The notes: generated by a model from the letters alone, not told the origin. A DNA stretch of 64,000 bases from Knufia peltigerae (GCA_030247855.1 JAPDRN010000057.1:145621-209620); one strand, 5' to 3'; positions 16,797 through 25,269 are shown, counted from the stretch's first letter. Made by a program: numbers and translations.

Positions 16797-17366
16797 GTGA
16801 GCAGAACAAGTGTCTCCCACCCACTACAGATTGCGACCTTACCTGTCGGGATGAACGGCGGCGGGATCGGTGTCACCTTTGCACCGGGAAAACATCAAGA
16901 AGTCGCAATGACGGGGGCGTGGGCTCGAGATTTGGACGTCGATCTAGCGTCGATAGTTAGGTGGGGAGCGCAGCACCTGATCACGTTGATTGAGCCATGG
17001 GAGTTCCAAGAGCTACGAATCTCCTCGTTAGCAGAATGTGCCCATGCGCACGGCTTGAAGTGGCACGGCCTGCCGATTACGGATGGTGCGGCCCCAGATG
17101 CACGACTACTTGAGCCATGGAAGTCCCTAGGACCCCAGCTCGCAGCCGAACTCTTGTCCGGAAGCAGGATCGTAGTGCACTGCAAAGGAGGCTTGGGTCG
17201 GGCGGGGACCGTGGCGTCGATGCTTCTCATCGAAACAGGCTGCGCTTCGGACGGCACCGATGCAATTGCTAAAGTGCGCTCAGTGCGACCTGGCGCGGTG
17301 GAGACTCCGGAGCAGGAGGAATTCATCCTGAACTGGCCTGACCGCCGAGCCCCACGTGAGAGGTAG
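16797..17366 (+). CDS. Dual-specificity/CDKN3-like protein phosphatase
   Basis: The 189-residue product has the Cys-phosphatase signature HCKGGLGRAG at 128-137 with nucleophile Cys129 and Arg135, and an upstream region LITLIEPWEFQEL plus a general-acid loop LPITDGAAPD, as in CDKN3-like phosphatases of bacteria. It should hydrolyse phospho-Tyr/Ser/Thr or a small phosphoester; the substrate is unknown. I choose the GTG start because family similarity begins at SHPLQIATLPVGMNGGGIGVTF. The frame is open upstream to an ATG at 16629, so up to 56 more residues are possible. It is flanked on both sides by copies of the island palindrome. Confidence 0.8.
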   Translation: MSRTSVSHPLQIATLPVGMNGGGIGVTFAPGKHQEVAMTGAWARDLDVDLASIVRWGAQHLITLIEPWEFQELRISSLAECAHAHGLKWHGLPITDGAAPDARLLEPWKSLGPQLAAELLSGSRIVVHCKGGLGRAGTVASMLLIETGCASDGTDAIAKVRSVRPGAVETPEQEEFILNWPDRRAPRER

Positions 17367-17376
17367 CCGCAATCCT

Positions 17377-17400
17377 GTCCGCTTCTGGCCGAAAGCGGAC
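17377..17400. repeat. Island palindromic repeat, copy 3
   Basis: An exact copy of the 24-base palindrome at 10552, eleven bases after the phosphatase stop codon, where it could act as a transcript-end hairpin. Confidence 0.8.
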
Positions 17401-17527
17401 ACCTTGCCCGGCGGCGGCTTCCGGGAGGCATCCGTCTGAGGGATACGCTATCTCTAGCAGTCCACCCGAGAAATAGATGTTCGACATCACCTCGGGATCT
17501 CTGGATGCTTACGGCTGACTTCGCGAT

Positions 17528-18433
17528 CTATGCCTTCTCGCTCTTCGCGGAGAAAAGCCCTGTAGTCCAAACTATGAATGCTTGGACGATGGGCGATCCA
17601 TAACGGTGGTGCGGATACAGGATCGAAACCGGCACCGACGGCGGACGCCACTGCTGAAGCACCTCAACCAGGCTGCCATCCTGCAACTGCTTCTCGACCA
17701 GTACGCCTTGCAACTGTGCCAGGCCGTATCCCTTCATGCACAGCTTGATGTAGAGCTCGGTCTCATTGACGGCGACCGAGCCCTCCATAGGTACTACCTG
17801 TCTCTTCCCATCGACCGAGAAGAGCAGGCTGCCACCGCCCCTCGAACCAGAGGAAAAATGGTGGACCGCGCGGTGCCCTGCGAGGTCTTCAAGTGATTCC
17901 GGGACGCCATATACCTCCAGATAGCTTGGCGCGGCGCAGGTGATCCAGCGGAAGTTGCCCAGCGGCCGGGCTACGAGGCTGGAGTCTTCCAGCGGCCCGG
18001 TCCGGATCACGCAGTCCACACCCTCCTGGACGAGGTCGACCGGCCGGTCACCCACGCCGATCATCAGATGGACCCCGGGATACTGGCGGCGGAAGTTGTC
18101 TAGGTTCGGGAGGAGTATCGAGTGCGCGAGGCCGCCTGGCATGTCGATCCTCAACCGCCCCCGCAGGTCCTGTGGCGACGACTTCAGGCCGCTTTCCGCC
18201 TGTTCAATCTGGTTGAGGATCTCGCGGCACTGTACGTAGTAGCGCTCGCCGTCCGAGGTGGGGCTGACGCTGCGCGTAGTCCGATTGAGCAGGCGGACGC
18301 GCAAGTGCTTCTCCAAGCCCTTGATTAAGCCGGTGACGGTGGACGGGGGCATGGATAGGGCCTCGGCGGCACGCACGAAGCTCTTGGCTTCTACCACGCG
18401 CACGTACACCTGCATCGCAAGAATCCGATCCAT
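17528..18433 (-). CDS. LysR-type transcriptional regulator
   Basis: A full-length regulator of 301 residues with an N-terminal winged HTH (MQVYVRVVEAKSFVRAAEALSMPPSTVTGLI) and a LysR substrate-binding domain (LRGRLRIDMPGGLA, then CVIRTGPLEDSSLVARPLG). It belongs to the large subgroup with an RTG-PL signature in the effector domain. It is divergent from the amidohydrolase gene with about 135 bases between, the classical layout for a LysR regulator of its neighbour. The shared intergenic region holds a perfect 8-7-8 palindrome that is a plausible operator. The inducer cannot be inferred. Confidence 0.9.
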   Translation of the reverse strand: MDRILAMQVYVRVVEAKSFVRAAEALSMPPSTVTGLIKGLEKHLRVRLLNRTTRSVSPTSDGERYYVQCREILNQIEQAESGLKSSPQDLRGRLRIDMPGGLAHSILLPNLDNFRRQYPGVHLMIGVGDRPVDLVQEGVDCVIRTGPLEDSSLVARPLGNFRWITCAAPSYLEVYGVPESLEDLAGHRAVHHFSSGSRGGGSLLFSVDGKRQVVPMEGSVAVNETELYIKLCMKGYGLAQLQGVLVEKQLQDGSLVEVLQQWRPPSVPVSILYPHHRYGSPIVQAFIVWTTGLFSAKSEKA

Positions 18434-18468
18434 TTCGCTTCCACCCTATGGTCACAGTTCGCTCAATA

Positions 18469-18491
18469 ATTATTCGCATTATACGAATAAT
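18469..18491. promoter_or_regulatory. Palindromic operator candidate between LysR gene and amidohydrolase
   Basis: A perfect inverted repeat, ATTATTCG and CGAATAAT with the seven-base centre CATTATA, lies in the divergent promoter region. Size and symmetry fit a LysR-type binding site. The surrounding AT-rich sequence also fits overlapping divergent promoters. Confidence 0.65.
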
Positions 18492-18568
18492 AAAAACGAA
18501 GAATGCGACTTTTTGCAGGGTTCGCGAGGCATAGAGTGCACTCCATCCCAGAAACCGAGCTTGCCCCA

Positions 18569-19966
18569 ATGAGCACCCTCCCGCGAGACATTCTTCAGCA
18601 ACCCACGGCCGCCGCTGTCGAAAAGACGCTCATCCGCGGAGCAACCATCATCAGCATGGACCCGGCTGTGGGCAACCTCGTGAAGGGCGACATCCTGGTC
18701 ACGGGGCGCGCCATCACTGCAGTTGGCGAGAACCTGAGCGCCGAAGACGCGATCGTCATCGATGCCAACGACATGATCGCCATCCCGGGCATGGTGGACT
18801 CCCACCGCCACGCCTGGGAGGGTCAGCTGCGTCGGATCAACTCCAACGCCGAGACCTTGGAGCACTACTCCAACGCCACGCATTTGTCGTTTGCCAAGCA
18901 TTACCGGCCGCAGGACATGTATGTCGGCACCCTGCTGTCCGCGCTGGGCGCGATTGATGCAGGTATCACCACTGTCATAGACAACTCCCACAACAGCCGC
19001 ACAGCCGCGCACTCCGATGCATCGGTTGAAGCCCTGCTCGATGCCGGTATCCGTGCGCTGCATGCATCGGGCGCCCCGGTGTCCGGCAACTGGGACCGCG
19101 CGCACTGGCCGGGAAACCTCGCCCGCCTGCAGGAGAAGTACTTCAAGGACTCCGCCAACGACCTGGTCACGCTGGCCACCATGGCCGATCTCGAGCCGGA
19201 GCTCTGGGCCGAGGCGCGTCGCCTGGGCATCCCGATCGTCACCGAGTTCTTCGGTGAACAGATGGGCGCCCAGCTCCCTAAGTTGCATGCGAGAGGACTG
19301 CTGGGCCCGGACAACATCTTCAACCACTGCACCTGCCTGAAGGATGAGGGCTGGGAGATTCTTCGCGATGCCGGGGTGCACATCAATGTCTGCCCGCGCT
19401 CTGACGCCCACTATGGCATCGAAGATGGCATGTTCGCCTGGGATGCGGCGATCCGGCACGGGCTGCGCCCCGGCTTCAGCGTCGACAACGAGACGTCGTA
19501 CAGCGGCGACATGTTCATGGAGATGCGCGTGGCTTACTACCTGGAGCGCGTGCTGCGCGTCAATGCACGTCCACCACGTAGTGCCGGCACCAAGCAAGAT
19601 CCGCTCAATTCCCACCGTCTGCTTGAGGCTGCCACGCTTGATGGCGCGGCGTGCGCAGGGCTGCAGGACAAGATTGGCAGCCTGACGCCGGGCAAGCAGG
19701 CCGACATCGTGCTTTTCCGCACCGGCGACATCAACCTGTACCCGTCCAACAATGCGTTCGGAACGGTCGTGCATGCGGCAGAACGCAGCAACATCGACAC
19801 CGTGATGGTCGGTGGCCGGGTGCTGAAGCGGGGCGGTGAAATGTGCGGCCTGGATCTGCCCAAGTTGCGCGCTGCGGTGGACGAATCCTGCGAGCACCTG
19901 TTCTCGGCAGCCGGCTACACGCCGGACGTGTTCGCCACGTCCTTTCCCGCTCTGGCCAATCACTGA
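18569..19966 (+). CDS. Amidohydrolase (TRZ/ATZ-cytosine deaminase type)
   Basis: The 465-residue protein fits metal-dependent hydrolases of the amidohydrolase superfamily that deaminate or dechlorinate nitrogen heterocycles. It has the metal-binding H-x-H in GMVDSHRHAWEG, an EFFGEQMG block, NHCTCL, and SDAHYGIEDG. The end reads like the family (LTPGKQADIVLFRTGD, TVMVGGRVLKRGG). The natural substrate is unknown; a purine, pyrimidine or related heterocycle is likely. The ATG at MSTLPRD was preferred over one 66 bases earlier. It is followed eight bases later by a small transporter gene, and divergent from a LysR regulator, so a regulated uptake or efflux and breakdown unit is plausible. Confidence 0.85.
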   Translation: MSTLPRDILQQPTAAAVEKTLIRGATIISMDPAVGNLVKGDILVTGRAITAVGENLSAEDAIVIDANDMIAIPGMVDSHRHAWEGQLRRINSNAETLEHYSNATHLSFAKHYRPQDMYVGTLLSALGAIDAGITTVIDNSHNSRTAAHSDASVEALLDAGIRALHASGAPVSGNWDRAHWPGNLARLQEKYFKDSANDLVTLATMADLEPELWAEARRLGIPIVTEFFGEQMGAQLPKLHARGLLGPDNIFNHCTCLKDEGWEILRDAGVHINVCPRSDAHYGIEDGMFAWDAAIRHGLRPGFSVDNETSYSGDMFMEMRVAYYLERVLRVNARPPRSAGTKQDPLNSHRLLEAATLDGAACAGLQDKIGSLTPGKQADIVLFRTGDINLYPSNNAFGTVVHAAERSNIDTVMVGGRVLKRGGEMCGLDLPKLRAAVDESCEHLFSAAGYTPDVFATSFPALANH

Positions 19967-19974
19967 GGAAAAAA

Positions 19975-20454
19975 ATGAACAGCTTCGGTGCCTGGGCCTT
20001 TCCGTTGGCAATGGTTGCGGGAATCGCCGTCACGTTGCAGACCACGTTCAATGGTCAGTTGGCAAAGGGCCTGGGCGGTGATCCTGTTGCAGCCGCCATC
20101 TTCTCCTTCATGGTCGGGCTATTGTCGCTCACCATCATTGGTCTCGTGCGGGGTAACACCTTGAGCCTGCTCGCGGACATCCCCGCGCAGCCCGCATGGG
20201 TGCTGCTGGGAGGCGTGATGGGCGCCTTCGCGCTGCTCAGCAACGTAATCCTGGTACCCCGCATTGGCATGGCCGCCCTGGTGGGGCTGGTCATCGCTGG
20301 GCAGCTGCTGTCCTCACTCGCCATCGATCACTTTGCCTTGCTGGGTTCTGCCCATCGCCCTGTTTCCATCATCAAGCTTGCAGGTGCGCTGGTCATGGTG
20401 ACGGGTCTCGCCATCTCTCTGTTCGGAGACCGCTGGTCAAGATTGTTTGTGTGA
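19975..20454 (+). CDS. DMT-type transporter of the DUF606/YdcZ family
   Basis: The 159-residue product has about five hydrophobic segments and the pattern of half-size DMT proteins: QTTFNGQLAKGLGGDPVAAAIFSF near the start, LVPRIGMAALVGLVIAGQLLSSLAIDHF in the middle, and KLAGALVMVTGLAIS at the end. These small permeases work as dimers. The start codon follows the amidohydrolase stop by eight bases with a GAGG site, so both are co-transcribed and it may move the substrate or product of that enzyme. Confidence 0.85.
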   Translation: MNSFGAWAFPLAMVAGIAVTLQTTFNGQLAKGLGGDPVAAAIFSFMVGLLSLTIIGLVRGNTLSLLADIPAQPAWVLLGGVMGAFALLSNVILVPRIGMAALVGLVIAGQLLSSLAIDHFALLGSAHRPVSIIKLAGALVMVTGLAISLFGDRWSRLFV

Positions 20455-20536
20455 TTGCGAGAGGAACGGCGCAGGCTACGCATCGAAAGACAACGTCGAG
20501 GCCGCGCGCTCGAACCTTGGCTTGACCGAAAAAAAC

Positions 20537-20560
20537 GTCCGCTTCTGGCCGAAAGCGGGC
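20537..20560. repeat. Island palindromic repeat, copy 4
   Basis: The 24-base palindrome of 10552 with one change in the last arm (AAGCGGGC). It lies downstream of the transporter gene. Confidence 0.75.
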
Positions 20561-20712
20561 GTCGATTGCGAGTGGCGCATTACGTCTGGGCGCGAATCAT
20601 CTTGATCCGAACTTATATAGATGGCTTAGAGCCCCTCAATGGCGATCGTTGGCCGTTGCAATAGCACCAAGCGAGCCCTTAATACGGTCGTGCGCGGGAC
20701 TGTAACAGATGG

Positions 20713-20766
20713 ATTTAACCGTAACCGGCACGTGTTACGGTTAAATATCGATGTTACGGTCGGTTG
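20713..20766. promoter_or_regulatory. Inverted repeat with a third half-site, operator candidate
   Basis: ATTTAACCGTAAC and GTTACGGTTAAAT form a perfect 13-bp inverted repeat with an eight-base centre (20713-20746). A third GTTACGGT follows at 20753. Directly downstream is the short frame starting ATGAACGACC. The layout is that of an autoregulated promoter whose regulator gene has been truncated. Confidence 0.55.
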
Positions 20767-20890
20767 TATGAACGACCTCGACGCCGCTGCTCGCCACCTT
20801 CAGGAACTACTGCCCGAAGTGACAAAGCGAGTGTGAACTCAGCGCTCTCTCGCGGTCACTAGGACCTACTGAACGTAAAACTCCCACGGC

Positions 20891-20955
20891 CGTACCAGTA
20901 GGCTCACGCTACGCGTACCAGCAGGCTCACACCCCATGCGTACCAGTAGGCTCAC
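20891..20955. repeat. Three short direct repeats
   Basis: CGTACCAGTAGGCTCAC occurs at 20891 and 20939, with a one-base variant (CAGCAGG) at 20914. Starts are 23 and 25 bases apart. Such iterons can be transposase or recombinase binding sites at an element end; no transposase lies next to them. Confidence 0.7.
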
Positions 20956-21017
20956 GCGATGGACAACGTCCGGACAATGGCGCAAGGTTCTTCTACAGAC
21001 CTACGGTACAGAAAGCT

Positions 21018-21485
21018 ATGAAGCCGACCATTTTGGCGCTGGACCTTGAGGGAACGCTAATTTCCAACGCAATTAGCCAGATACCGAGGCCGGGGCTTCA
21101 CTCCTTCCTTGATGAAGTCAGGGGCCGGTTCGATCAACTGATGATGTTCACAACGGTTCCTGAAGAACGCTTCCGCAGCATCGCGCAAGTACTGGTTCTC
21201 GAAGGCAGCGTGCCTGAATGGTTTGCGCACTTGCGCTACATCAGTTGGTCGGGAGGAACCAAGGATCTGAGACTTGCTTCACCGCACCTGGGTGTTGCCC
21301 TTCTACTGGATGACCATGCCCCATACGTGCATCCCGGACAGGAGCATTTGTGGGTTGAGATCCCACTGTTTGGCTCGCCGTATCCCTCAGACGACGATGG
21401 CCTGAACGTCGCGCTTCGGCGGTTGACTGAGTGCATCGTTGATGATCAGTGCAAGCAGTCCGCTTCCAGCGGTGTGAGCTACTAG
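21018..21485 (+). CDS. HAD-superfamily phosphatase
   Basis: The 155-residue product begins with the HAD motif I variant LDLEGTLI (Asp nucleophile in TILALDLEG), has a motif II-like Thr in LMMFTTVPEE, and a motif IV-like acidic pair in VALLLDDHAPY. There is no large cap domain, so it resembles small HAD/FCP1-like (NIF-type) phosphatases that act on large substrates. The second Asp of the usual DxD is Glu here (D-L-E), which is seen in some members but may change the activity. It ends two bases before the start of a metallophosphoesterase gene, so the two are one unit. Confidence 0.75.
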   Translation: MKPTILALDLEGTLISNAISQIPRPGLHSFLDEVRGRFDQLMMFTTVPEERFRSIAQVLVLEGSVPEWFAHLRYISWSGGTKDLRLASPHLGVALLLDDHAPYVHPGQEHLWVEIPLFGSPYPSDDDGLNVALRRLTECIVDDQCKQSASSGVSY

Positions 21486-21487
21486 CC

Positions 21488-22306
21488 GTGCGCATTCTGA
21501 TCCTGTCCGATATCCATGCTGAGGTGTGGCGGGAAGCTCCGAGAGAGGCGCAGTCTCTCCTGAGCGCAACACATCCAGATCTGAGCAAAAGCATGCCAGA
21601 TGTGGTGATACTTGCAGGCGACATTGACGTAGGCGACCGAGCGGTCATATGGGCTGATGAGAACTTCCCCGGCTTGCCGGTCATCTACGTCCATGGAAAT
21701 CATGAGGCCTACGGAGACAAGATCGATACGTTAAAGGTCAAGCTAGCCGATTCCTGTGCCGCAACTGGGCACGTCCACTTCTTGGACAGGAGCGAGCTCG
21801 TCATAGGCGGCATCCGCTTCCTGGGTGCGACCCTGTGGACGGATTTTCAGCTGCTAGGAGCAGATAGTGCGGAACAAGCCATGCACTGCGCTGCAGCGGA
21901 AATGAATGACTACCGGAAGATTAGAATAGCCAAGGCTGGATTCCGAAAGATCAGGCCCTTGGACGCTGCCCTCTGGCATTCGGAGGATCGACGCTGGCTC
22001 CAGGAGCGACTGGAGCAGCCGTTCGACGGCTCCACAATCGTGGTGACACATATGGCGCCATCCCTGCGCTCGGTGCCCGAGCGGTACAAGGGCCAACTAC
22101 TTTCAGCGGCCTTTGCGTCTGACTTGGAAGTCTTGGTCCCCAAGGCAAGCGTGTGGGTACACGGCCATGTCCATGACTCGATGGACTACATGCTGGGTGA
22201 GACAAGAGTGGTCTGCAACCCTATGGGTTACCCCCAAAGGGGCACGGATGGGAAGTGGGTTGTAGAGAACCCCATGTATGATCCAAACCTCGTGGTTCAA
22301 GTATAG
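21488..22306 (+). CDS. Calcineurin-like metallophosphoesterase
   Basis: All metallophosphoesterase motifs are present: ILILSDIHAEV (D-x-H), VVILAGDIDVGD (GD), VIYVHGNHEAYG (GNHE), VVTHMAP (H), and VWVHGHVHDSMDY (GHxH). The 272-residue size fits a single-domain enzyme. The GTG start follows the HAD stop by two bases; an upstream ATG lies inside the HAD gene. Substrate could be a nucleotide, a dinucleotide or a nucleic acid end. Its coupling to a HAD phosphatase in an island full of defence genes suggests a joint role on phosphorylated ends or signalling nucleotides, but that is speculation. Confidence 0.88.
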   Translation: MRILILSDIHAEVWREAPREAQSLLSATHPDLSKSMPDVVILAGDIDVGDRAVIWADENFPGLPVIYVHGNHEAYGDKIDTLKVKLADSCAATGHVHFLDRSELVIGGIRFLGATLWTDFQLLGADSAEQAMHCAAAEMNDYRKIRIAKAGFRKIRPLDAALWHSEDRRWLQERLEQPFDGSTIVVTHMAPSLRSVPERYKGQLLSAAFASDLEVLVPKASVWVHGHVHDSMDYMLGETRVVCNPMGYPQRGTDGKWVVENPMYDPNLVVQV

Positions 22307-22479
22307 CGCTGACGCCGGGCCGCTCTTCGAGGGTGTGGCCTTCGCGCTCGACAGAGGTGGCGCCCACGGGGAGGCGATCTTAAGGGTGTATGTATCTCTA
22401 CGATTCGAGGTGAGTGCTTAGCCAAGCAGCAGCTGCGAATTCGCGCGGACGTTCAATTGAAGATCGAAAGGAGAAGTTG

Positions 22480-23010
22480 ATGGGTGGAGACAGCGAAGCG
22501 ATTGCATCGCGAAACGATGAGCTAATGGAGTTGATGGGCCACACCAAGGGGGAGAGCGATAGAGGGATAACGCTGATCATTGCAGCCCATATAGAGGTGT
22601 GCCTTCGCCGAGTGCTGCAATCCGTCCTGGTCGACTCCGCCGAGACGAAGAGTCTCTTTGAAGGCCCCTACGCGCCCTTTGGATCGCTCTCTGGAAAGAC
22701 TCAGGCTGCTTTTGTAATGGGTCTTATCACTAGGAGTGAGCGCGATCGCATAGATGCGGTCCGCCGCGTTCGAAATGTGTTTGCTCACCAGGCTAGCGCA
22801 AGCTTTGAGCATCCGGACATCGTCAAAGTATGCGGTAAACCTACGGTTGATTCAGGTCGCATGATCATGCGAGATGAATTTTTGCACACCGCTATCAACG
22901 TGACCCTCCCATTGCTCTACCGCGATCTCCAAGTTGCGAAGTGGCGCCGTGAGGAGCTAACTCAGGAGGCAGTCAATGCGTGGCACAGTTCCACGCCCAG
23001 CGCCTCATAA
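22480..23010 (+). CDS. MltR-family protein
   Basis: The 176-residue product matches the MltR (mannitol repressor-like) family: ESDRGITLIIAAHIEVCLRRVLQ near residues 25-47, then FGSLSGKTQAAFVMGLIT and the RVRNVFAHQ motif around residue 105. All-helical; the R/H motif is shared with HEPN-type proteins, and the family is not a classical DNA-binding repressor. The ATG with AGGAGAAG upstream was chosen; the frame is open 66 bases further. It follows the phosphoesterase with a 173-base gap and may have its own promoter. Function uncertain. Confidence 0.75.
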   Translation: MGGDSEAIASRNDELMELMGHTKGESDRGITLIIAAHIEVCLRRVLQSVLVDSAETKSLFEGPYAPFGSLSGKTQAAFVMGLITRSERDRIDAVRRVRNVFAHQASASFEHPDIVKVCGKPTVDSGRMIMRDEFLHTAINVTLPLLYRDLQVAKWRREELTQEAVNAWHSSTPSAS

Positions 23011-23146
23011 AGGAGAGTGTACTCAGTTGGCTTGGCCGATCAGGCGAGCTTAACCAGCTTGCACCCTCTTTCCTCGGCACCGTTGTGCGTCCCCTTTGGC
23101 AAAGCGAAATGGCCCTTGAAACGTCATCGAAACCTCTCTGGCACAC

Positions 23147-23617
23147 ATGGACAGGATCTCGCCTTCACAGCAAGCCTTGGTTGATGCCTCTGCCGAGCGC
23201 GAGAAGTTGGCGGCGCGGTACCTAGGCATTGCCGAAGTGAGCACCCTGCTCGGCCGCCAGTCCAGAGCTGGCCGCGACTACGTCAGTCAGATGCGCCGCG
23301 AAGGCAAGCTGCTGGCGGTGTATGTAACCCACCCGCGGGCAAGCTACCGCTATCCGGACTGGCAGTTCTGCTCCGATGGCCAGCCCGTCGGGCAATTGGG
23401 GCATATCTTGAAGATACTGAGGGACTTCGGGCCTTTTGAGCGCGAGCCCGACGGTCTGCGTAGGACGACCGGATGGGGTGAGCTTGAGTGGTTCTTGTCC
23501 CCACATGCACTTCTTGACGGGGCAACGCCGGCAGCCTCGCTGGCAACCGACCCCCTTCGCGTTGTCCTTGCTGCCCGGGTCGAGTTTGAGAGCGAACTCT
23601 TGCAGGATGGCTGCTAG
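23147..23617 (+). CDS. ParS/Xre-like antitoxin-type DNA-binding protein
   Basis: The 156-residue protein combines a winged-helix-like part (RYLGIAEVSTLLGRQSRAGRDYVSQMRREGKLLAV, then PDWQF) with a C-terminal DUF2384-like region (FLSPHALLDGATPAASLATDPLRVVLAA). This arrangement is known for some antitoxins or regulators of the Xre/MbcA/ParS group. No RES or other toxin gene lies on either side: upstream is the MltR-like gene, downstream is 420 bases without a gene and then a membrane SAVED gene. It could regulate a neighbour instead of binding a toxin. Confidence 0.65.
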   Translation: MDRISPSQQALVDASAEREKLAARYLGIAEVSTLLGRQSRAGRDYVSQMRREGKLLAVYVTHPRASYRYPDWQFCSDGQPVGQLGHILKILRDFGPFEREPDGLRRTTGWGELEWFLSPHALLDGATPAASLATDPLRVVLAARVEFESELLQDGC

Positions 23618-24040
23618 TCTGATCCCCACCTGCTTTGCAGCCCTGTTATCGCCGCCCCCACGACAGTGCCCTCACACTCTCCGCGTGACCGCTAGCGCGA
23701 ATTTCTCATGTCAGGTTCGTTCTCGAGCTAACACCCAAGCCACGGCCTGGCAATATGTGGACTGCTCCATTTTCTCACCTTCGCAGTGTGAGGGCACATA
23801 CGGAGCGATGCTGGCACTTGTGATCACGGGGTTTGCTTGGCAGAGTAAATGCCATGGTGCCTATGGCACTCTCAGCAAAGACTGTCTCAGCCAATGGGAT
23901 CCAAAGGGCATGTGATCCGTTGAACATGTAGGTGAGAGAGTGTCTCCAGATGAGCCGCGAATTTTTCGCTAGTGGCTAATTTGTCGGCACGCAAAACTAG
24001 TTCCATTCACGCCTGAAGATTTAGGTATTTCGAGGGTTCA
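23618..24040. other. Intergenic region before the SAVED gene
   Basis: No supported gene. It contains a spaced pair CCTCACACTC (around 23670) and GTGTGAGG (around 23787) in inverted orientation and is AT-richer just before the SAVED start, consistent with a promoter there. Confidence 0.4.
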
Positions 24041-25174
24041 ATGAGCTGGAATTCAAAGCTTCAGGAATGGGGTTCCCTCCTGGTCCATCGGTATGCACGC
24101 CGTCGGCACCCTAGTAGGTACCTGATATGGGCTGGCGCGACGATCGTCGTCGCGACCTTGGCTGGAGGCTGGACGTTTGGTGTTCGCGGCTCCGCTGGCG
24201 CTTTTCACTTGGCTGGCTTTGCAACAACTAGCGATGGTCTGCCGAAGCACTGGTTGATAGCAGTGCTCCTCGTAGGATTGGCACTGGTCCTGCTGGGTGC
24301 CGGAGTATCCATTTTCGACTGGAGATCATCCACAAAGGCAGCGCAGCGCAGCGCTGTCGTCGTAGTGGAGCTGAGAGGGCTTATCGATACATCGGACAAG
24401 CCGCTTCTGGCATCTGTACCTCGGGCCATCATTGGGCAGAGACTTGATGCATTAATTGATGTTCGGGTCCTGACTGCAGCCGGCGCGATTGAGGAGGCTG
24501 TGCGACGAGTTACAGGAGTGCCGGATCTCGTTAGACGCTTACGCGGTTCTCGAGGTTTGTCCGATGTGCAAGTTGTGGTTGGAGGAGTGCTGCAAGTTCC
24601 ACTTTTGTTTCTAGCAGGCGTATTGCTCGACGATGAAGGTCGTGTGGTGCCGTTCGACTGGAATCGGGTTGCGGAAGCGTGGATGCCGCTCGACCAGGCG
24701 GATGATGGTGAGCGCTTTTCAATGTCGGGAATGGATGCGCTTCCGGATGGTTCGTCGCATGCAGTACTTGCCATATCTGCGTCCTACCGCACCGATGCCC
24801 ATGCCATCAAAGAAACTTTTGGAGACGCGCCTGTCGTTTCACTGTCGCTTGCAAATCCATTGCCCGATACGCTCTGGTCGGGTGCAAAGCAGGAGGCACT
24901 GGCCTCCCAGTTTACGGCTACGGTTGCGGCGCTTGGAAATAGGGGCATCCGACGCGTCTCATTGGTCCTAGCCGCATCGAGTACTCTCGCGCTTCGCATA
25001 GGGCGCGCATACGACCGCAGGAACATGCCGGAGATCGCGTGTTTCCAGTATGAGCGCATGTCCAAGCCTGGATACCCGTGGTCAGTCCTGATCGGACCAA
25101 GTAATGTCGAGGTGATCTCTTCAGAGTCTGATATGCGGGCTGCATGTGGTTTTGGCCACAACCCCACGGCCTAG
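24041..25174 (+). CDS. Two-TM SAVED-domain protein (Cap14-like), without CD-NTase
   Basis: Two N-terminal membrane segments (LIWAGATIVVATLAGGWTF near residue 29; LIAVLLVGLALVLLGAGVS near residue 71) are followed by about 270 residues of SAVED-type fold: VVVVELRGLIDTSDKP, PLLFLAGVLLDD, VLAISASY, LSLANPLPDTLW, VSLVLAASSTLALRIGRAYDRRNMPEIACFQYER, YPWSVLI. SAVED domains sense CBASS nucleotides, and TM-SAVED proteins (Cap14) are predicted to damage the membrane on activation. No CD-NTase, Cap2 or Cap3 lies beside it; the only CD-NTase in the window is 18 kb away in the same island. It may respond to that signal or be an orphan. Confidence 0.8.
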   Translation: MSWNSKLQEWGSLLVHRYARRRHPSRYLIWAGATIVVATLAGGWTFGVRGSAGAFHLAGFATTSDGLPKHWLIAVLLVGLALVLLGAGVSIFDWRSSTKAAQRSAVVVVELRGLIDTSDKPLLASVPRAIIGQRLDALIDVRVLTAAGAIEEAVRRVTGVPDLVRRLRGSRGLSDVQVVVGGVLQVPLLFLAGVLLDDEGRVVPFDWNRVAEAWMPLDQADDGERFSMSGMDALPDGSSHAVLAISASYRTDAHAIKETFGDAPVVSLSLANPLPDTLWSGAKQEALASQFTATVAALGNRGIRRVSLVLAASSTLALRIGRAYDRRNMPEIACFQYERMSKPGYPWSVLIGPSNVEVISSESDMRAACGFGHNPTA

Positions 25175-25269
25175 ACGCAGCCTGGTCCCTTTCGATGCCT
25201 AAGAGCTCTCGGGTACAAGGCGGCTAGGCTCGAGTGCGCTGCTGTCATCGCCAAGTTTGATCTCCATGC

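Larger units (their letters stand above)
20455..21017. other. Repeat-rich intergenic region
   Basis: No supported gene. It contains the fourth copy of the island palindrome, a 13-bp inverted repeat with an extra half-site, a 22-codon frame at 20768-20836 (MNDLDAAARHLQELLPEVTK, then RV and stop) that may be the remains of a regulator N-terminus, and three direct repeats before the HAD gene. Confidence 0.5.

Noticed and set aside
18479..20011. 510-codon open frame on the minus strand
   Set aside because: It is antisense to the amidohydrolase gene; its product is rich in His, Arg and Val with no domain, a typical shadow in GC-rich DNA.
20891..20955. CRISPR array
   Set aside because: Only three 17-bp repeats with 6- to 8-base spacers and no cas genes; iterons are a better description.
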